From assembly GCF_001017435.1 (NCBI RefSeq), contig NZ_CP011371.1, forward strand, positions 3,906,001 to 3,970,000: DNA of 64,000 nt, written 5' to 3'. Each line of letters starts with the position of its first letter. The first letter of the stretch is position 1. A program made the position numbers and the translations under genes. Below the pieces are notes generated by a model that was not told where the DNA came from, made no database searches, and saw only the letters and a list, made by a program, of their open reading frames with translations. Below are positions 31,039-40,221 of the stretch, in pieces. Source of the DNA: Caldimonas brevitalea (GTDB taxonomy: Bacteria > Pseudomonadota > Gammaproteobacteria > Burkholderiales > Burkholderiaceae_C).

Positions 31039-31911
31039 ATGAACATCACTGTCCTGGGCACTGGACTGATGGGCCTGCCGATGGGCAAGCGGTTGCAAGA
31101 AGCGGGCTTCACCGTGACCGCCTGGAACCGCACGCGGGAAAAAGCACTGCGTCTGGCCTCGCACGGCGCCCGCGTCGCGCACACCGCCACCCAGGCGGCG
31201 CGTGAAGCCGACGTGGTGATCACGATGCTGGAGCATGGCGACGCGGTCGACGCGGTGCTGTTCGGCCAGGATGTGGCGTCGGTGCTCAAGCCAGGCGCGC
31301 TGGTGATCGACATGAGTTCCATCAAGCCCGCCGAGGCACGCCGGCACGCCCAGCGCCTGGCCGAGTCGGGCGTGGGCCATTTGGACGCGCCGGTCTCCGG
31401 CGGCACGGTGGGCGCCGAGGCTGGCACCTTGGCCATCATGGTGGGTGGCGAGTTGGCCGACTTCGAACGCGCCCTGCCCGTCTTCGCCCCCTTGGGCCGC
31501 GCCACCCATGTCGGCCCGCACGGCGCCGGCCAGCTGGCCAAGCTGGCCAACCAGATGATCGTCGGCATCACCATCGGCGCGGTGAGCGAAGCGCTGCTGT
31601 TGTGCGCCAAGGGCGGTGCCGACATCGCCAAGGTGCGCGATGCGATCCGCGGCGGTTTCGCCGAGAGCCGGGTGCTCGAACTGCATGGCCAGCGTATGGT
31701 CGAAAACGACTTCGCGAAACGGGCGGCGTTGACGGTGCAGCTGAAGGACTTGCGCAACGCGCTCGAGACGGCAACCGACCTGCAGTTCAACGCGCCGGTG
31801 ACGCAATTGTTCGAAGCCTTGTATACGAGCGCCGCCGAGCACGGGTTGGCGGAGATGGATCACAGCGCCTTGTTTCGGGAGTTGGCGCGGCAGAATGGGA
31901 TGGGGTTGTGA
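31039..31911 (+). CDS. NAD(P)-dependent beta-hydroxyacid-type dehydrogenase
   Basis: A 290-residue member of the 3-hydroxyisobutyrate dehydrogenase / tartronate semialdehyde reductase superfamily. N-terminal dinucleotide fold VLGTGLMGLPMGKRL, substrate-binding DAPVSGGTVGAEAGTLAIMVGG, and the catalytic Lys in GAGQLAKLANQM. Substrate not assignable; such proteins act on small beta-hydroxy acids or succinate semialdehyde. The start at 31039 is preferred over 31030 because AAGGA lies eight bases upstream and MNITVLG begins the fold. Confidence 0.88.
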   Translation: MNITVLGTGLMGLPMGKRLQEAGFTVTAWNRTREKALRLASHGARVAHTATQAAREADVVITMLEHGDAVDAVLFGQDVASVLKPGALVIDMSSIKPAEARRHAQRLAESGVGHLDAPVSGGTVGAEAGTLAIMVGGELADFERALPVFAPLGRATHVGPHGAGQLAKLANQMIVGITIGAVSEALLLCAKGGADIAKVRDAIRGGFAESRVLELHGQRMVENDFAKRAALTVQLKDLRNALETATDLQFNAPVTQLFEALYTSAAEHGLAEMDHSALFRELARQNGMGL

Positions 31912-31935
31912 GGCGGCCAGCGGCGTCGCGGGCTG

Positions 31936-31963
31936 TTGAGCGCGGCTGAGATTGGGCTACAAT
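31936..31963 (+). promoter_or_regulatory. Promoter of tRNA-Ala
   Basis: TTGAGC (31936-31941) and TACAAT (31958-31963) separated by 16 bases form a good sigma-70 promoter; transcription should start about five to seven bases before the tRNA. Confidence 0.72.
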
Positions 31964-31974
31964 GCGCAGGTTTT

Positions 31975-32050
<76 letters not shown>

Positions 32051-32056
32051 AAATTC

Positions 32057-32086
32057 AACGCCCAACCGGTCTCGGTTGGGCGTTTT
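32057..32086 (+). terminator. Intrinsic terminator of tRNA-Ala
   Basis: A perfect 12-bp stem (AACGCCCAACCG and complement) with a four-base loop followed by TTTT-type sequence, seven bases after the tRNA CCA end. Confidence 0.9.
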
Positions 32087-32308
32087 GCTTTCTGGGTTTC
32101 CCGCGGCGGCGCGGGGTTCCGGGCCATTCCTGAATAGGCCACGCCTGCGCCCTGCCCCGCCGTTTTCGCCTCAGTTCGACCCTCTTTTCCTCTCCTTGCG
32201 CCCGGTCCGTGCCCCCGCTGCCGGCCGCCGCCGCGCTTTTGCGGCAAGGGCGGGCCGAGACTCTGCGGCCGCAGCGATGCCACGGTGAAGCGCACGCGGG
32301 GCGCCACC

Positions 32309-33532
32309 CTAGAACAACAGGCCAAACAACTGCTTCAGCAACTCCTCCAGGGGCATCATCGTCAACGCCAGCGGTGCAATTGGCGCCAGTGCCGCAGCGG
32401 CGAGTTGCAGGAGGGTGTCGCGCGTGATGGGCACGATACGCATGCTTCGGATCACGTCGTAACTATTGTTCAGATCGGCCAGCGATTGAATGTCGCTGCT
32501 GCCCAGCAATTGTTCGTCCACGGGCGCCACGCCGCGTTGCCACTTGGCTTCGAAACCGCGCACATAACGTCCGGCCAGCGCGCCGTACTCCATCAGTCCG
32601 CGGCGCTTTGCTTGCGCCAACTGAGGCGCAAATACCAGCAGCGGTCCGAACACGAGACACAGCAGGAATACGACCATCACCGCGATCTGTACCTTGAAGT
32701 CCGCCAGCGTGTCGCCGGCAAAGAGAATGCTGCTGGCAAACTGGCCAGCAGCCAGCGCCCCATGCGCGACGAGGAGTAGCGTGAACGCGTAGACCGCTTG
32801 CGAAAGAAAGCCCAACCCGCCGAAGCGGTCCGGATGGGTCGCCACCAGGACAGGCCGTAGGCGCGACACCTGCCACAGAAATCGCGCCCAGATGAACAAC
32901 CGAAAATACCACCGCACCAACAGGAACTGGAAGATCGGCAGGCTCACGTAGGCATACCAGACCCCGGCGAGCGTCAACTGCGAGTCCTCGCCTGACCTCG
33001 CCGCATACCACGTGGACTCAGGCAGCGCGACATACCGGCGCCAGAAGACGAAAGCACCGACGGAGTAAACCGCGACGAGCAGCCCGACCTCGGCGAGCAC
33101 CGAGTTGCGGGTGCGATAGGCCTTCTCGATGGCCTCGGCGAAGCCCGGCAGTGCGGGCTCTCGAATCAAGTCGCGTTCCAGGAATGCCCGCACGATCGGG
33201 CCTATGCGCTGGTGCACGACCCGTTCGGACAGGATCAAGAGCGGCAGCGCAACCAGGAACCGGACGTGCACTTCGACGTCGAGTAAAAAGGGCACGGGCA
33301 AGCTGCCGCCCGTCAGGTGTCCTTCGAGTGCCGATATCGACAGCAGCGGCAACCACGCCAGGAGCGCGATGACCACAACGCGCTGGCGCACCAGCAGCAG
33401 CGCGTCGTCTGACAGATGTGCCTGGCGCAGCAACTGAAACAGAGGGCCGCCCAACACCAGTGAAAAGCCCTGCGCCCCCCGCAGCGTCACTTCGGCGGAC
33501 ATCGACGAGGGCTCTGAATCATCAGCAGCCAT
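32309..33532 (-). CDS. Polytopic membrane protein of unknown function
   Basis: A 407-residue inner-membrane protein with about six hydrophobic segments (near residues 52-72, 90-110, 155-175, 200-220, 255-280, 300-325) and a long cytoplasmic C-terminal region. No catalytic motif stands out. Residues RIGPIVRAFLERDLI and HPDRFGGLGFLSQAVYA look like conserved loops. AGAAGGG precedes the ATG at 33532. It lies 43 bases downstream of a small exported protein gene and is probably cotranscribed with it. No family is recognised with confidence. Confidence 0.75.
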   Translation of the reverse strand: MAADDSEPSSMSAEVTLRGAQGFSLVLGGPLFQLLRQAHLSDDALLLVRQRVVVIALLAWLPLLSISALEGHLTGGSLPVPFLLDVEVHVRFLVALPLLILSERVVHQRIGPIVRAFLERDLIREPALPGFAEAIEKAYRTRNSVLAEVGLLVAVYSVGAFVFWRRYVALPESTWYAARSGEDSQLTLAGVWYAYVSLPIFQFLLVRWYFRLFIWARFLWQVSRLRPVLVATHPDRFGGLGFLSQAVYAFTLLLVAHGALAAGQFASSILFAGDTLADFKVQIAVMVVFLLCLVFGPLLVFAPQLAQAKRRGLMEYGALAGRYVRGFEAKWQRGVAPVDEQLLGSSDIQSLADLNNSYDVIRSMRIVPITRDTLLQLAAAALAPIAPLALTMMPLEELLKQLFGLLF

Positions 33533-33575
33533 GGCGCCCTTCTCTGACGGATGGCCTCTGCACACCGCGCTCCGG

Positions 33576-33986
33576 TCAGGGGGACCGGGCGTCGCCGATT
33601 TCACTGGGACTGATCGCCCTCCACCGCCCTTCCACCCGGCACAGGCTGATCGGCGTCCTGCCCTTGTGGCCGCCTAGTTCATAGTCCAGTTGTAGGCTGC
33701 GGCAGGGGTGGTCTTGCCAGCGAAACGACTTTGTCGCCGTGACCTGGCCCCGGTTCTGGGTCGTGGAATTGATCCAATTTTCCGAAGCACCGGCCTGCGG
33801 GTCGTCCAGCACCTTGCGAGCAGCTTCCCTCAGGAGACGTACATCGTCTTCATTCAAGTGCTCTGCCGGCGTGTTTTTCAGCATCGAAGTCCAGTTCTGA
33901 GCCGCTACCGGTTCCAAGAATCCGAGTACAAGCGCCGACAGTGCTGTCGGAACAGCCAAGGCGATCGCCCTTGCTGGCTTTTGCAT
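33576..33986 (-). CDS. Exported protein, RT0821-like surface domain
   Basis: A 136-residue protein with a signal peptide (about 1-28, ending VAAQ) and a C-terminal domain resembling the 17-kDa surface antigen / RT0821-type fold: WINSTTQNRGQVTATKSF, CRSLQLDYELGG and LCRVEGRWRAI, with two cysteines that could form a disulfide. GAGGAG precedes the ATG at 33986. No lipobox. Function unknown; probably periplasmic or outer-membrane associated. Confidence 0.75.
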   Translation of the reverse strand: MQKPARAIALAVPTALSALVLGFLEPVAAQNWTSMLKNTPAEHLNEDDVRLLREAARKVLDDPQAGASENWINSTTQNRGQVTATKSFRWQDHPCRSLQLDYELGGHKGRTPISLCRVEGRWRAISPSEIGDARSP

Positions 33987-34326
33987 GGCAACTCCTCGTC
34001 CAGCGACTGCTGCTGCCGCGTTGAACACAGAGAAATGGCGAAGACGCGGCCCTCGTCGCGACGGCGAAATGTTGCGAGTGCTGGCCACGGCGTGACCGTA
34101 CGGCGCAAAGGAGTCGACGAGCATTCGGAGTGGGTGCAGCATCGCGGTCCCCTTTTACTGATTTGTTCAGGGCCCATCAGCCTTCCTGGGCACGAGGACG
34201 CGTGCCGCCCCTGCTTTCGCGGCCCGGCATGCGTGCACCGCGCGGTGCACGCATTCAGCAATGGCCCAGGCGGCTCGATTGTTCCGTGTGCGGGCAAAGG
34301 CCGACGGGAAAGGCTACTGGATTGAA
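33987..34326. other. Intergenic region with a perfect palindrome
   Basis: About 340 bases without a credible gene between two minus-strand genes. It contains a 26-bp perfect palindrome (listed separately). I see no strong promoter for the downstream exported protein. Confidence 0.45.
34229..34254. repeat. 26-bp perfect palindrome
   Basis: The half-site ATGCGTGCACCGC is followed directly by its complement, giving a loop-free dyad 73 bases beyond the methyltransferase stop codon. It may be a 3' hairpin of the methyltransferase transcript or a binding site for a dimeric protein. It has no flanking U-tract. Confidence 0.7.
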
Positions 34327-35307
34327 TCAGTGCATGTCTTGTGGGGGGCACGCTCCCGTCTTTCGCAAGCGGGCCAGCAGGGTCAGAGCTGTCGCATCCC
34401 TTTCGACTTCAAAACGGATACCGTCCCTCATTCCCTCGGGTATCAGCTCCTCGAGGTCCTTTTCCTGCCTTTCGATCAACCGCCAGTCCCCCAGGTATTC
34501 AATCCACGCGCGATAGGGGTTTCCGATGCGGATGTTCGTGAAAAGCATTACCCCATCTTCACGCAGCAAGTGCCTAAAGGTTCTGTCGATCAACCTCGTG
34601 GCGTGCCGGTCCTTCAGGTAGTCGAAGAGACCTCCTGCAACCACCAAGTCATAGGGTGAGAACGCCTGGAGCCTTGCCACCGACCGGACGACGTCCCCAT
34701 GGATCGGCTTTACGTTCGTGCGCACCAACTTTGAAAGCGAAGCGTCAAGCGCGGCCGCATCTGCGTCGTTGATCACAACGTTGCACCTGACCTCGGCATC
34801 GAACTCTTCTAGCAGTTGCAGATCATGAGACCCCCCGGCCGCCATCATCAGGATGTTCGCCGCTCTGCTGCCGCAGCGCTTCTCAGTGATCAGGATCTCC
34901 TTGGCCTGCGCCCTGATCTTGTTGCGATGCTGCTGACAAATCGGCGAATCGAGGATGTAGCGTTCTAGATGGTATTCCAGCGTGTCACTGGCCACCCGCA
35001 CTTGCTGGCTCATCAAGTAGTCAATGGTCTCGAAGTCCCCGGCGTAGCCTCTCGGCCAAGTCTGCATCCGCTTGAAGAATGGGGACCGTGCGTGAATGGC
35101 GCGGACTGGAGCGAGACGATCGACAATGGTTTGCCTGTCGACGCCGGCCAGTTCCAGTGACTCGATGGCTGCGCACAAGTGATGCACCGCCGCCACGACT
35201 TGATGCCGTGAAATCGGCCAAGGGCCGTGGCTTGTTTGGTCAAGCAACAGGAAGCCATCGATCGCCGACTGGGTTTCGACCCAATGAATCTCGGTGCATG
35301 GGTTCAT
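34327..35307 (-). CDS. SAM-dependent methyltransferase, PhcB-like
   Basis: A 326-residue protein. The central and C-terminal part is a class I SAM methyltransferase (NILMMAAGGSHDLQLLEEF as the SAM-binding loop; NVVINDADAAALDASL; YDLVVAGGLFDYLKD; LLREDGVMLFTNI). The N-terminal 110 residues are helical and contain WPRGYAGDFETIDYLM, a motif I associate with proteins annotated as 3-hydroxypalmitate methyl ester biosynthesis (PhcB-like). The assignment to that signal pathway is tentative, as no phcS/phcR homologue is nearby. The gene is visibly less GC-rich than its neighbours, suggesting transfer. Confidence 0.7.
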   Translation of the reverse strand: MNPCTEIHWVETQSAIDGFLLLDQTSHGPWPISRHQVVAAVHHLCAAIESLELAGVDRQTIVDRLAPVRAIHARSPFFKRMQTWPRGYAGDFETIDYLMSQQVRVASDTLEYHLERYILDSPICQQHRNKIRAQAKEILITEKRCGSRAANILMMAAGGSHDLQLLEEFDAEVRCNVVINDADAAALDASLSKLVRTNVKPIHGDVVRSVARLQAFSPYDLVVAGGLFDYLKDRHATRLIDRTFRHLLREDGVMLFTNIRIGNPYRAWIEYLGDWRLIERQEKDLEELIPEGMRDGIRFEVERDATALTLLARLRKTGACPPQDMH

Positions 35308-35496
35308 GGTGTCACCTCAGCGTCTCGTCGGCGCCCAAGCTCGATGTCGGTTTGTAAACTGGCCGTCCTCTGGCCCTTGAGGTCGCGTGAATCACTGATC
35401 TTACGGCGCCGCGCATCTCGCGCTGCCGACTGTCGACTCGTTCCTTCTCTGCTCTCGAAGTGCCCAGGCGGCGTTAGCAGGCGTAAGCTTCCCGGT

Positions 35497-35723
35497 CTAG
35501 TAGACATTCCAGAGCTGGAATTTGCCGCCGTTGTGATCCTGGGCAGGAACTGCGGCGGAAGCAGCCCTCCGCCGGCGCTCGTTGTATTCGAGCAGCCATT
35601 CCTCGGTAATCTGCTGCTCCTGCTTGATGGACCTGAACGGGTATGCGTCGAGACCTCGGTGCGGTAGGTACGGTTGAAGCGCTTGAGGTGGGCATCGTGA
35701 TTGGGCTCGCCGGGCTCGATGAC
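35497..35723 (-). pseudogene. IS3-family transposase remnant (orfB C-terminus)
   Basis: Reading the minus strand in two frames gives IEPGEPNHDAHLKRFNRTY and, after a one-base shift, LDAYPFRSIKQEQQITEEW then LLEYNERRR. These are the hallmark end of IS3-family integrase-type transposases (PN..ERFNRTYRTEVLD...EEWL..YN..RPH). The usual RPH is lost and the frame is broken. No second half or terminal repeats are visible, so it is a dead fragment next to the LysR gene. Confidence 0.82.
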
Positions 35724-35761
35724 CGGACGTCAGCAATCGATGGACGCACCGTTGACTTCTT

Positions 35762-36712
35762 CTACCCCCTCTTACTCCCGGCGATCGTGGCATCCCACGG
35801 CGAGGCCGACGCGAACACCTCCTCAAGGAACGAGATGAAAGCCTTGACGTTCGGGCTTCCGCGTCGGCTCTCGGGCCAAACAGCAGTGATCGTCGACGTG
35901 TCGACCGAGAACTCGGTGAGGACGGGCACCAGCAGTCCCCGCTGGAGGTAGGGCGCTGCGATCCACGACGCCGCCATACCGATGCCGCCACCGGCGACGA
36001 GCACCTCCGCGACCGCGTCGCTGACGTCCACCACGATGGCCGCGTCCGGCGTGAACTCGATGGTGCGGCTTCCGACCTTGAACATCCACCGCAGCGTCTG
36101 CCCCGACGTTTGGTACCGGAAGTTGACGCAGTCGTGTTCCCTGAGATCTTCTGGCCGGCGCGGCGTCCCCCGCGCCGCAAGGTATGCCGGTGAAGCGAAT
36201 GCGCTGAGTCGGATCGGCGCCAAGCCGCGCGAGATCAGATTGGAGTCGGCGAGATCGCCTATGCGTAGCGCCACGTCGATCCCTTCCTCGACGAGGTTGA
36301 CGAACCGGTCATTCAGCCGGAGGTCGATGTTGAGCTTGGGATAGCGACGACGAAACTCCGGCAGCGCCGGCGCGAGCAAACGCGTTCCGATGGGCAGCGG
36401 CGCTGCGATTTTCAGCGTCCCAGAAGGCTCCGACCGCACCGCTGCCGCTGACTGCACGAGATCCTCGGCAGATCGCAGGAGGTGCAACGCCCGCTCATGC
36501 AACGCACGTCCTTCAGGCGTGAGGACAAGCGAGCGGGTCGTTCGGGTGAAAAGGCGCAGACCCAGTTGCTGTTCGAGGCGTTGGATGGTCTTGCTGACGG
36601 CCGAGGGCGAAACAGACAGCGATTGCGCCGCCGCCGTGAAGCTGCCGTACGACGCTGCGCGCGCAAACGCGACGATGCCGGTGAGGCGCTCCAGGCTGAT
36701 TTGTTCCGTCAT
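35762..36712 (-). CDS. LysR-family transcriptional regulator
   Basis: A 316-residue LTTR. N-terminal winged helix-turn-helix (FARAASYGSFTAAAQSLSVSPSAVSKTIQRLE) and a C-terminal periplasmic-binding-type effector domain (LKIAAPLPIGTRLLAPALPEF onward), resembling the CrgA/DmlR-like group. It is divergent from the quinone-oxidoreductase gene with a 109-base shared promoter region, so it probably regulates it. The ATG at 36712 gives the usual start MTEQISLERL. Confidence 0.92.
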   Translation of the reverse strand: MTEQISLERLTGIVAFARAASYGSFTAAAQSLSVSPSAVSKTIQRLEQQLGLRLFTRTTRSLVLTPEGRALHERALHLLRSAEDLVQSAAAVRSEPSGTLKIAAPLPIGTRLLAPALPEFRRRYPKLNIDLRLNDRFVNLVEEGIDVALRIGDLADSNLISRGLAPIRLSAFASPAYLAARGTPRRPEDLREHDCVNFRYQTSGQTLRWMFKVGSRTIEFTPDAAIVVDVSDAVAEVLVAGGGIGMAASWIAAPYLQRGLLVPVLTEFSVDTSTITAVWPESRRGSPNVKAFISFLEEVFASASPWDATIAGSKRG

Positions 36713-36821
36713 GGCACTTAACAAGTGAGCTTTGAACGGATTATCAAACGAACGGCGAATGTCCACACTTCTATCCGAGGACAGCACGGGGTGCTGCACC
36801 ACTTGTGATGAAGGAACTGCG

Positions 36822-37835
36822 ATGACGACTGAAACGATGAAGGCAATTCGGGTCCATGAGTTTGGGGGTCCGGAGGTGCTGCGCTACGAGGACACGCCGG
36901 TACCTGGACCGAGGCCGGGCGAAGTTCTCATTCGCGTGCATGCCGTGGGCGTCAATCCGCCCGACTGGTATCTGCGCGACGGCTACCGCTCGCTTCCGCC
37001 CGACTGGAGGCCGCCTGTGCAATTGCCTGTCATTCCCGGGTCAGACGTATCGGGCGTCGTCGAGGCGGTCGCCGCAGACGTCGAAGGCTTTGCAGTCGGA
37101 GATGATGTTTTTGGCATGGTTCGGTTTCCGAGCTTTGGGGGGAGCGCCGCCTATGCCGAGTACGTTGCAGCCCCTGCCTCGGAGTTGTCACGCAAGCCCG
37201 CCGGCATCGATCACGTGCATGCCGCAGCGGCGCCGATGGCGGGACTCACCGCGTGGCAATACTTGATCGATCTTGGCCATAGCGAGCCGAACCCGTTCCA
37301 GGCCGAGAAGCATCGCCCCGTGCCGCTCGACGGCAAATCGGTGCTCGTCAATGGCGCCGCTGGCGGCGTGGGGCACCTGGCGGTGCAGTTGGCCAAATGG
37401 AAGGGAGCGCACGTCATCGCCGTCGCATCGAGCAAGCATGAGCGGTTCCTGCGCGACCTCGGCGTCGACGAATTCATCGACTACACGAAGAGTGCTCCCG
37501 AGGACGTGGTACGTGGTGTGGATCTCGTCCTCGATACCTTCGGCGGTCCCACGACGGGTCGATTCCTGCGCACACTGAAGCGCGGCGGCGCCTTGTTCCC
37601 GGTGTACCCCTTGGGCTTTTCCGGTGCCGACGAAGCCGCAAAGCTGGGCGTCACGGTCTCGGCAACCCAGGTGCGTTCCAATGGTTCGCAACTTGCCGAA
37701 CTCGGGCGCTTGTTCGAACACGACAAGGTGCGTGTGGCCATCGACAGCACATTTGCGCTTGCCGATGCTCAAAAGGCTCACGAACGAGCTGCCCGCGGGC
37801 GGCTCCAAGGGAAGATCGTGCTCACGATCGCGTGA
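36822..37835 (+). CDS. NADP-dependent zinc-less MDR oxidoreductase
   Basis: A 337-residue medium-chain dehydrogenase/reductase of the quinone oxidoreductase type: MKAIRVHEFGGPEVLRYED, GVNPPDWYLRDG, PGSDVSGVVEAV, and the Rossmann motif VNGAAGGVGHLAVQLAKWKGA. The catalytic zinc cysteine cluster of alcohol dehydrogenases is missing, as in zeta-crystallin-type enzymes, which reduce quinones or enones with NADPH. AAGGA precedes the ATG. Divergent LysR regulator upstream. Confidence 0.9.
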   Translation: MTTETMKAIRVHEFGGPEVLRYEDTPVPGPRPGEVLIRVHAVGVNPPDWYLRDGYRSLPPDWRPPVQLPVIPGSDVSGVVEAVAADVEGFAVGDDVFGMVRFPSFGGSAAYAEYVAAPASELSRKPAGIDHVHAAAAPMAGLTAWQYLIDLGHSEPNPFQAEKHRPVPLDGKSVLVNGAAGGVGHLAVQLAKWKGAHVIAVASSKHERFLRDLGVDEFIDYTKSAPEDVVRGVDLVLDTFGGPTTGRFLRTLKRGGALFPVYPLGFSGADEAAKLGVTVSATQVRSNGSQLAELGRLFEHDKVRVAIDSTFALADAQKAHERAARGRLQGKIVLTIA

Positions 37836-37908
37836 TGACGAGGTGGCGGGAGACGCGTCGCTTTGTAGGACGCGATCTCGCGCCCATAGAAAAACAGGAG
37901 CACCAGGA

Positions 37909-38211
37909 ATGATCGTACTAATGGGCCACGCTCACCTCGATCCCTCAGACGTGAATGAGTTCGTTGCCGATGTCCAAGCCATCATCCCCAGCACACGAGC
38001 TGCAGAGGGGTGCCTTTTCTACGCAGTTGCATTGGATGACGCGAGTGCCGGTCGCACACTGATCGTTGAGCGTTGGCAAGATCAAGAATCGCTGACAGCT
38101 CATCTCGACTCACCAAGGGTGTCGAACCTCCTGCAGAAATGGATGAACAGGGTAAGAGTCGATGTTTCGAAATTCGATGCTTCGAACGAGCGAACACTTC
38201 TCGATTTGTGA
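37909..38211 (+). CDS. Antibiotic biosynthesis monooxygenase (ABM)-fold protein
   Basis: A 100-residue dimeric alpha+beta barrel protein: MIVLMGHAHLDPSDVNEFVA, the central TRAAEGCLFYAVALDD and ERWQDQESLTAHLDSP match the ABM/YgiN pattern. Family members act as cofactor-free quinol monooxygenases or small-molecule binders. Being 73 bases downstream of a quinone-oxidoreductase gene on the same strand suggests a joint role in quinone or aromatic detoxification (inference). CAGGAG lies upstream of the ATG. Confidence 0.82.
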   Translation: MIVLMGHAHLDPSDVNEFVADVQAIIPSTRAAEGCLFYAVALDDASAGRTLIVERWQDQESLTAHLDSPRVSNLLQKWMNRVRVDVSKFDASNERTLLDL

Positions 38212-38402
38212 GCGGTCTGCACCAAGCCAAGAGCCCCGTTCGAGCGTGGCCAGTTAGGTCCCGGCACGAAGGCTGCCCGGCCTCGATGCGGTCCGCGGCA
38301 AGCGGCTTGTCGGGTTGGCCTCCCCCGACACTGCGAGGCCGGCTTCATCACGCGCCTGGCGGTGCGTGTCATCGACCAGACCAAACCCCAAGGGAGTTGA
38401 CG

Positions 38403-40193
38403 ATGAGCGACACGGTCAGCGATTTCCTTCTCCGGCGGCTGCATGCCTGGGGCATACGGCGCATCTTCGGCTACCCGGGCGACGGCATCAACGGCATCAT
38501 GGGCGCGCTGGACCGAGCCGAGCGCTCGGGCCTCGGCCTCGAGTTCGTCCAAACGCGCCACGAGGAACTGGCGGCCTTCATGGCCTGCGGGCATGCCAAG
38601 TTCACCGGCGAAGTCGGGGTCTGTCTCGCCACCTCCGGCCCCGGCGCCATCCACTTGCTCAACGGCTTGTACGACGCCAAGCTGGACCACCAGCCGGTGG
38701 TGGCCATCGTCGGGCAACAGGCGCGTGCCGCTCTGGGCGGCGACTATCAGCAGGAGGTCGACCTGCTCAGCCTCTTCAAGGACGTGGCGCACGAGTTCGT
38801 GCAGATGGCGACAACGCCGGCCCAGGTCCGGCACCTGGTCGACCGTGCGGTCCGCATCGCCCGCGACCAGCGCACCGTCACCTGCATCGTGCTGCCACAC
38901 GACCTGCAGGAGCAGAAAGCGGTCGAGGTCCCGCCGCGCAAGCACGGCACGGTGCACAGCGGCATCGACACCTCCGTGCTGCACGTGGTCCCGGCCGAGA
39001 GCGAATTGCGGCGCGCTGCCGACGTGCTGAATGCGGGTCGCAAGGTCGCCATCCTGGTGGGGGCCGGCGCACTGCACGCCACCGACGAGGTGATCGAGGT
39101 GGCCGAGCGGCTCGGGGCTGGCGTCGCCAAGGCGCTGCTCGGCAAGGCGGTGGTGCCCGACGACCTGCCCTTCGTGACCGGCGCGATCGGCCTGCTGGGC
39201 ACCCAGCCGAGCTGGGACCTGATGGCGGAGTGCGACACCCTGCTCATGATCGGCTCCTCCTTCCCCTACTCCGAGTTCCTGCCCGAGGAAGGGCAGGCGC
39301 GCGGCGTGCAGATCGACGTCGACGGGCGCAAGCTGAACCTGCGGTATCCGATGGAGGTGGGCCTGATCGGCGACAGCCGGCAGACGCTGCGAGCCCTGCT
39401 GCCGCTGCTGCAGCCGCGAGCCGACACCGGATGGCGGCAACGCGTCGAGCGCAACGTGGCGCGCTGGTGGCAGGTGCTGGAGGCCCGCGCGATGACCGAG
39501 GGCGAACGGATCAATCCGCAGCGCGCATTCTGGGAACTGTCGGCCCGCCTCCCCGGCCAGTGCATCCTCACCTGCGACTCCGGCTCCGCCGCCAACTGGT
39601 ACGCGCGCGACGTGAAGATCCGCCGGGGCATGATGGCTTCGTTGTCCGGCGGCCTCGCCACGATGGGGCCGGCCGTCCCCTACGCCATCGCCGCCAAGTT
39701 CGCGCACCCGGACCGCCACGTCATCGCGCTTGTCGGCGACGGCGCGATGCAGATGAACGGCATGAACGGGCTGATCTCGATCGCCAATGACTGGCGCCAG
39801 TGGGGCAACCCGCGGCTCACGGTGATGGTCTTGAACAACGGCGACTTGAACCAGGTGACCTGGGAGCAGCGCGCCATGTCAGGCGACCCCAAATACGAGG
39901 CCTCGCAGGTGGTGCCGGACTTCAAGTACGCCGAGTACGCCCGGCTGCTCGGGCTCGGCGGCATCCGCGTGACCGCCAGCAAGGATCTCGGGCCGGCCTG
40001 GGACGCGGCCCTGCAGGCCGACGTGCCGACGCTGATCGAGGTCGTCGCCGATCCCAACGTTCCGCCGCTGCCGCCTCACATCACCGCTACTCAGGCCAAA
40101 GCCTACCTGTCGGCGCTGTGGCACCGCGACCCGGACGCCATCGACATGATCAAGAACTCGGCCCGGCAATGGTGGGCCACGATCTTCCCGTGA
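38403..40193 (+). CDS. Thiamine-diphosphate enzyme, pyruvate oxidase/PoxB-like
   Basis: A 596-residue ThDP-dependent enzyme of the POX/acetolactate-synthase family. N-terminal PYR domain with the cofactor-activating Glu in QTRHEELAAFMA, central domain, and C-terminal PP domain with the ThDP-Mg motif GDGAMQMNGMNGL...VLNN. It most resembles pyruvate dehydrogenase (quinone) enzymes, which decarboxylate pyruvate to acetate and reduce quinone at the membrane; the aromatic C-terminus (RQWWATIFP) could support membrane contact. FAD binding is assumed, not shown. AGGGAG precedes the ATG. It lies 200 bases from a cytochrome c gene cluster. Confidence 0.85.
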   Translation: MSDTVSDFLLRRLHAWGIRRIFGYPGDGINGIMGALDRAERSGLGLEFVQTRHEELAAFMACGHAKFTGEVGVCLATSGPGAIHLLNGLYDAKLDHQPVVAIVGQQARAALGGDYQQEVDLLSLFKDVAHEFVQMATTPAQVRHLVDRAVRIARDQRTVTCIVLPHDLQEQKAVEVPPRKHGTVHSGIDTSVLHVVPAESELRRAADVLNAGRKVAILVGAGALHATDEVIEVAERLGAGVAKALLGKAVVPDDLPFVTGAIGLLGTQPSWDLMAECDTLLMIGSSFPYSEFLPEEGQARGVQIDVDGRKLNLRYPMEVGLIGDSRQTLRALLPLLQPRADTGWRQRVERNVARWWQVLEARAMTEGERINPQRAFWELSARLPGQCILTCDSGSAANWYARDVKIRRGMMASLSGGLATMGPAVPYAIAAKFAHPDRHVIALVGDGAMQMNGMNGLISIANDWRQWGNPRLTVMVLNNGDLNQVTWEQRAMSGDPKYEASQVVPDFKYAEYARLLGLGGIRVTASKDLGPAWDAALQADVPTLIEVVADPNVPPLPPHITATQAKAYLSALWHRDPDAIDMIKNSARQWWATIFP

Positions 40194-40221
40194 ACGTGGC
40201 CGCCTGCTGGCATCGGCCGGC

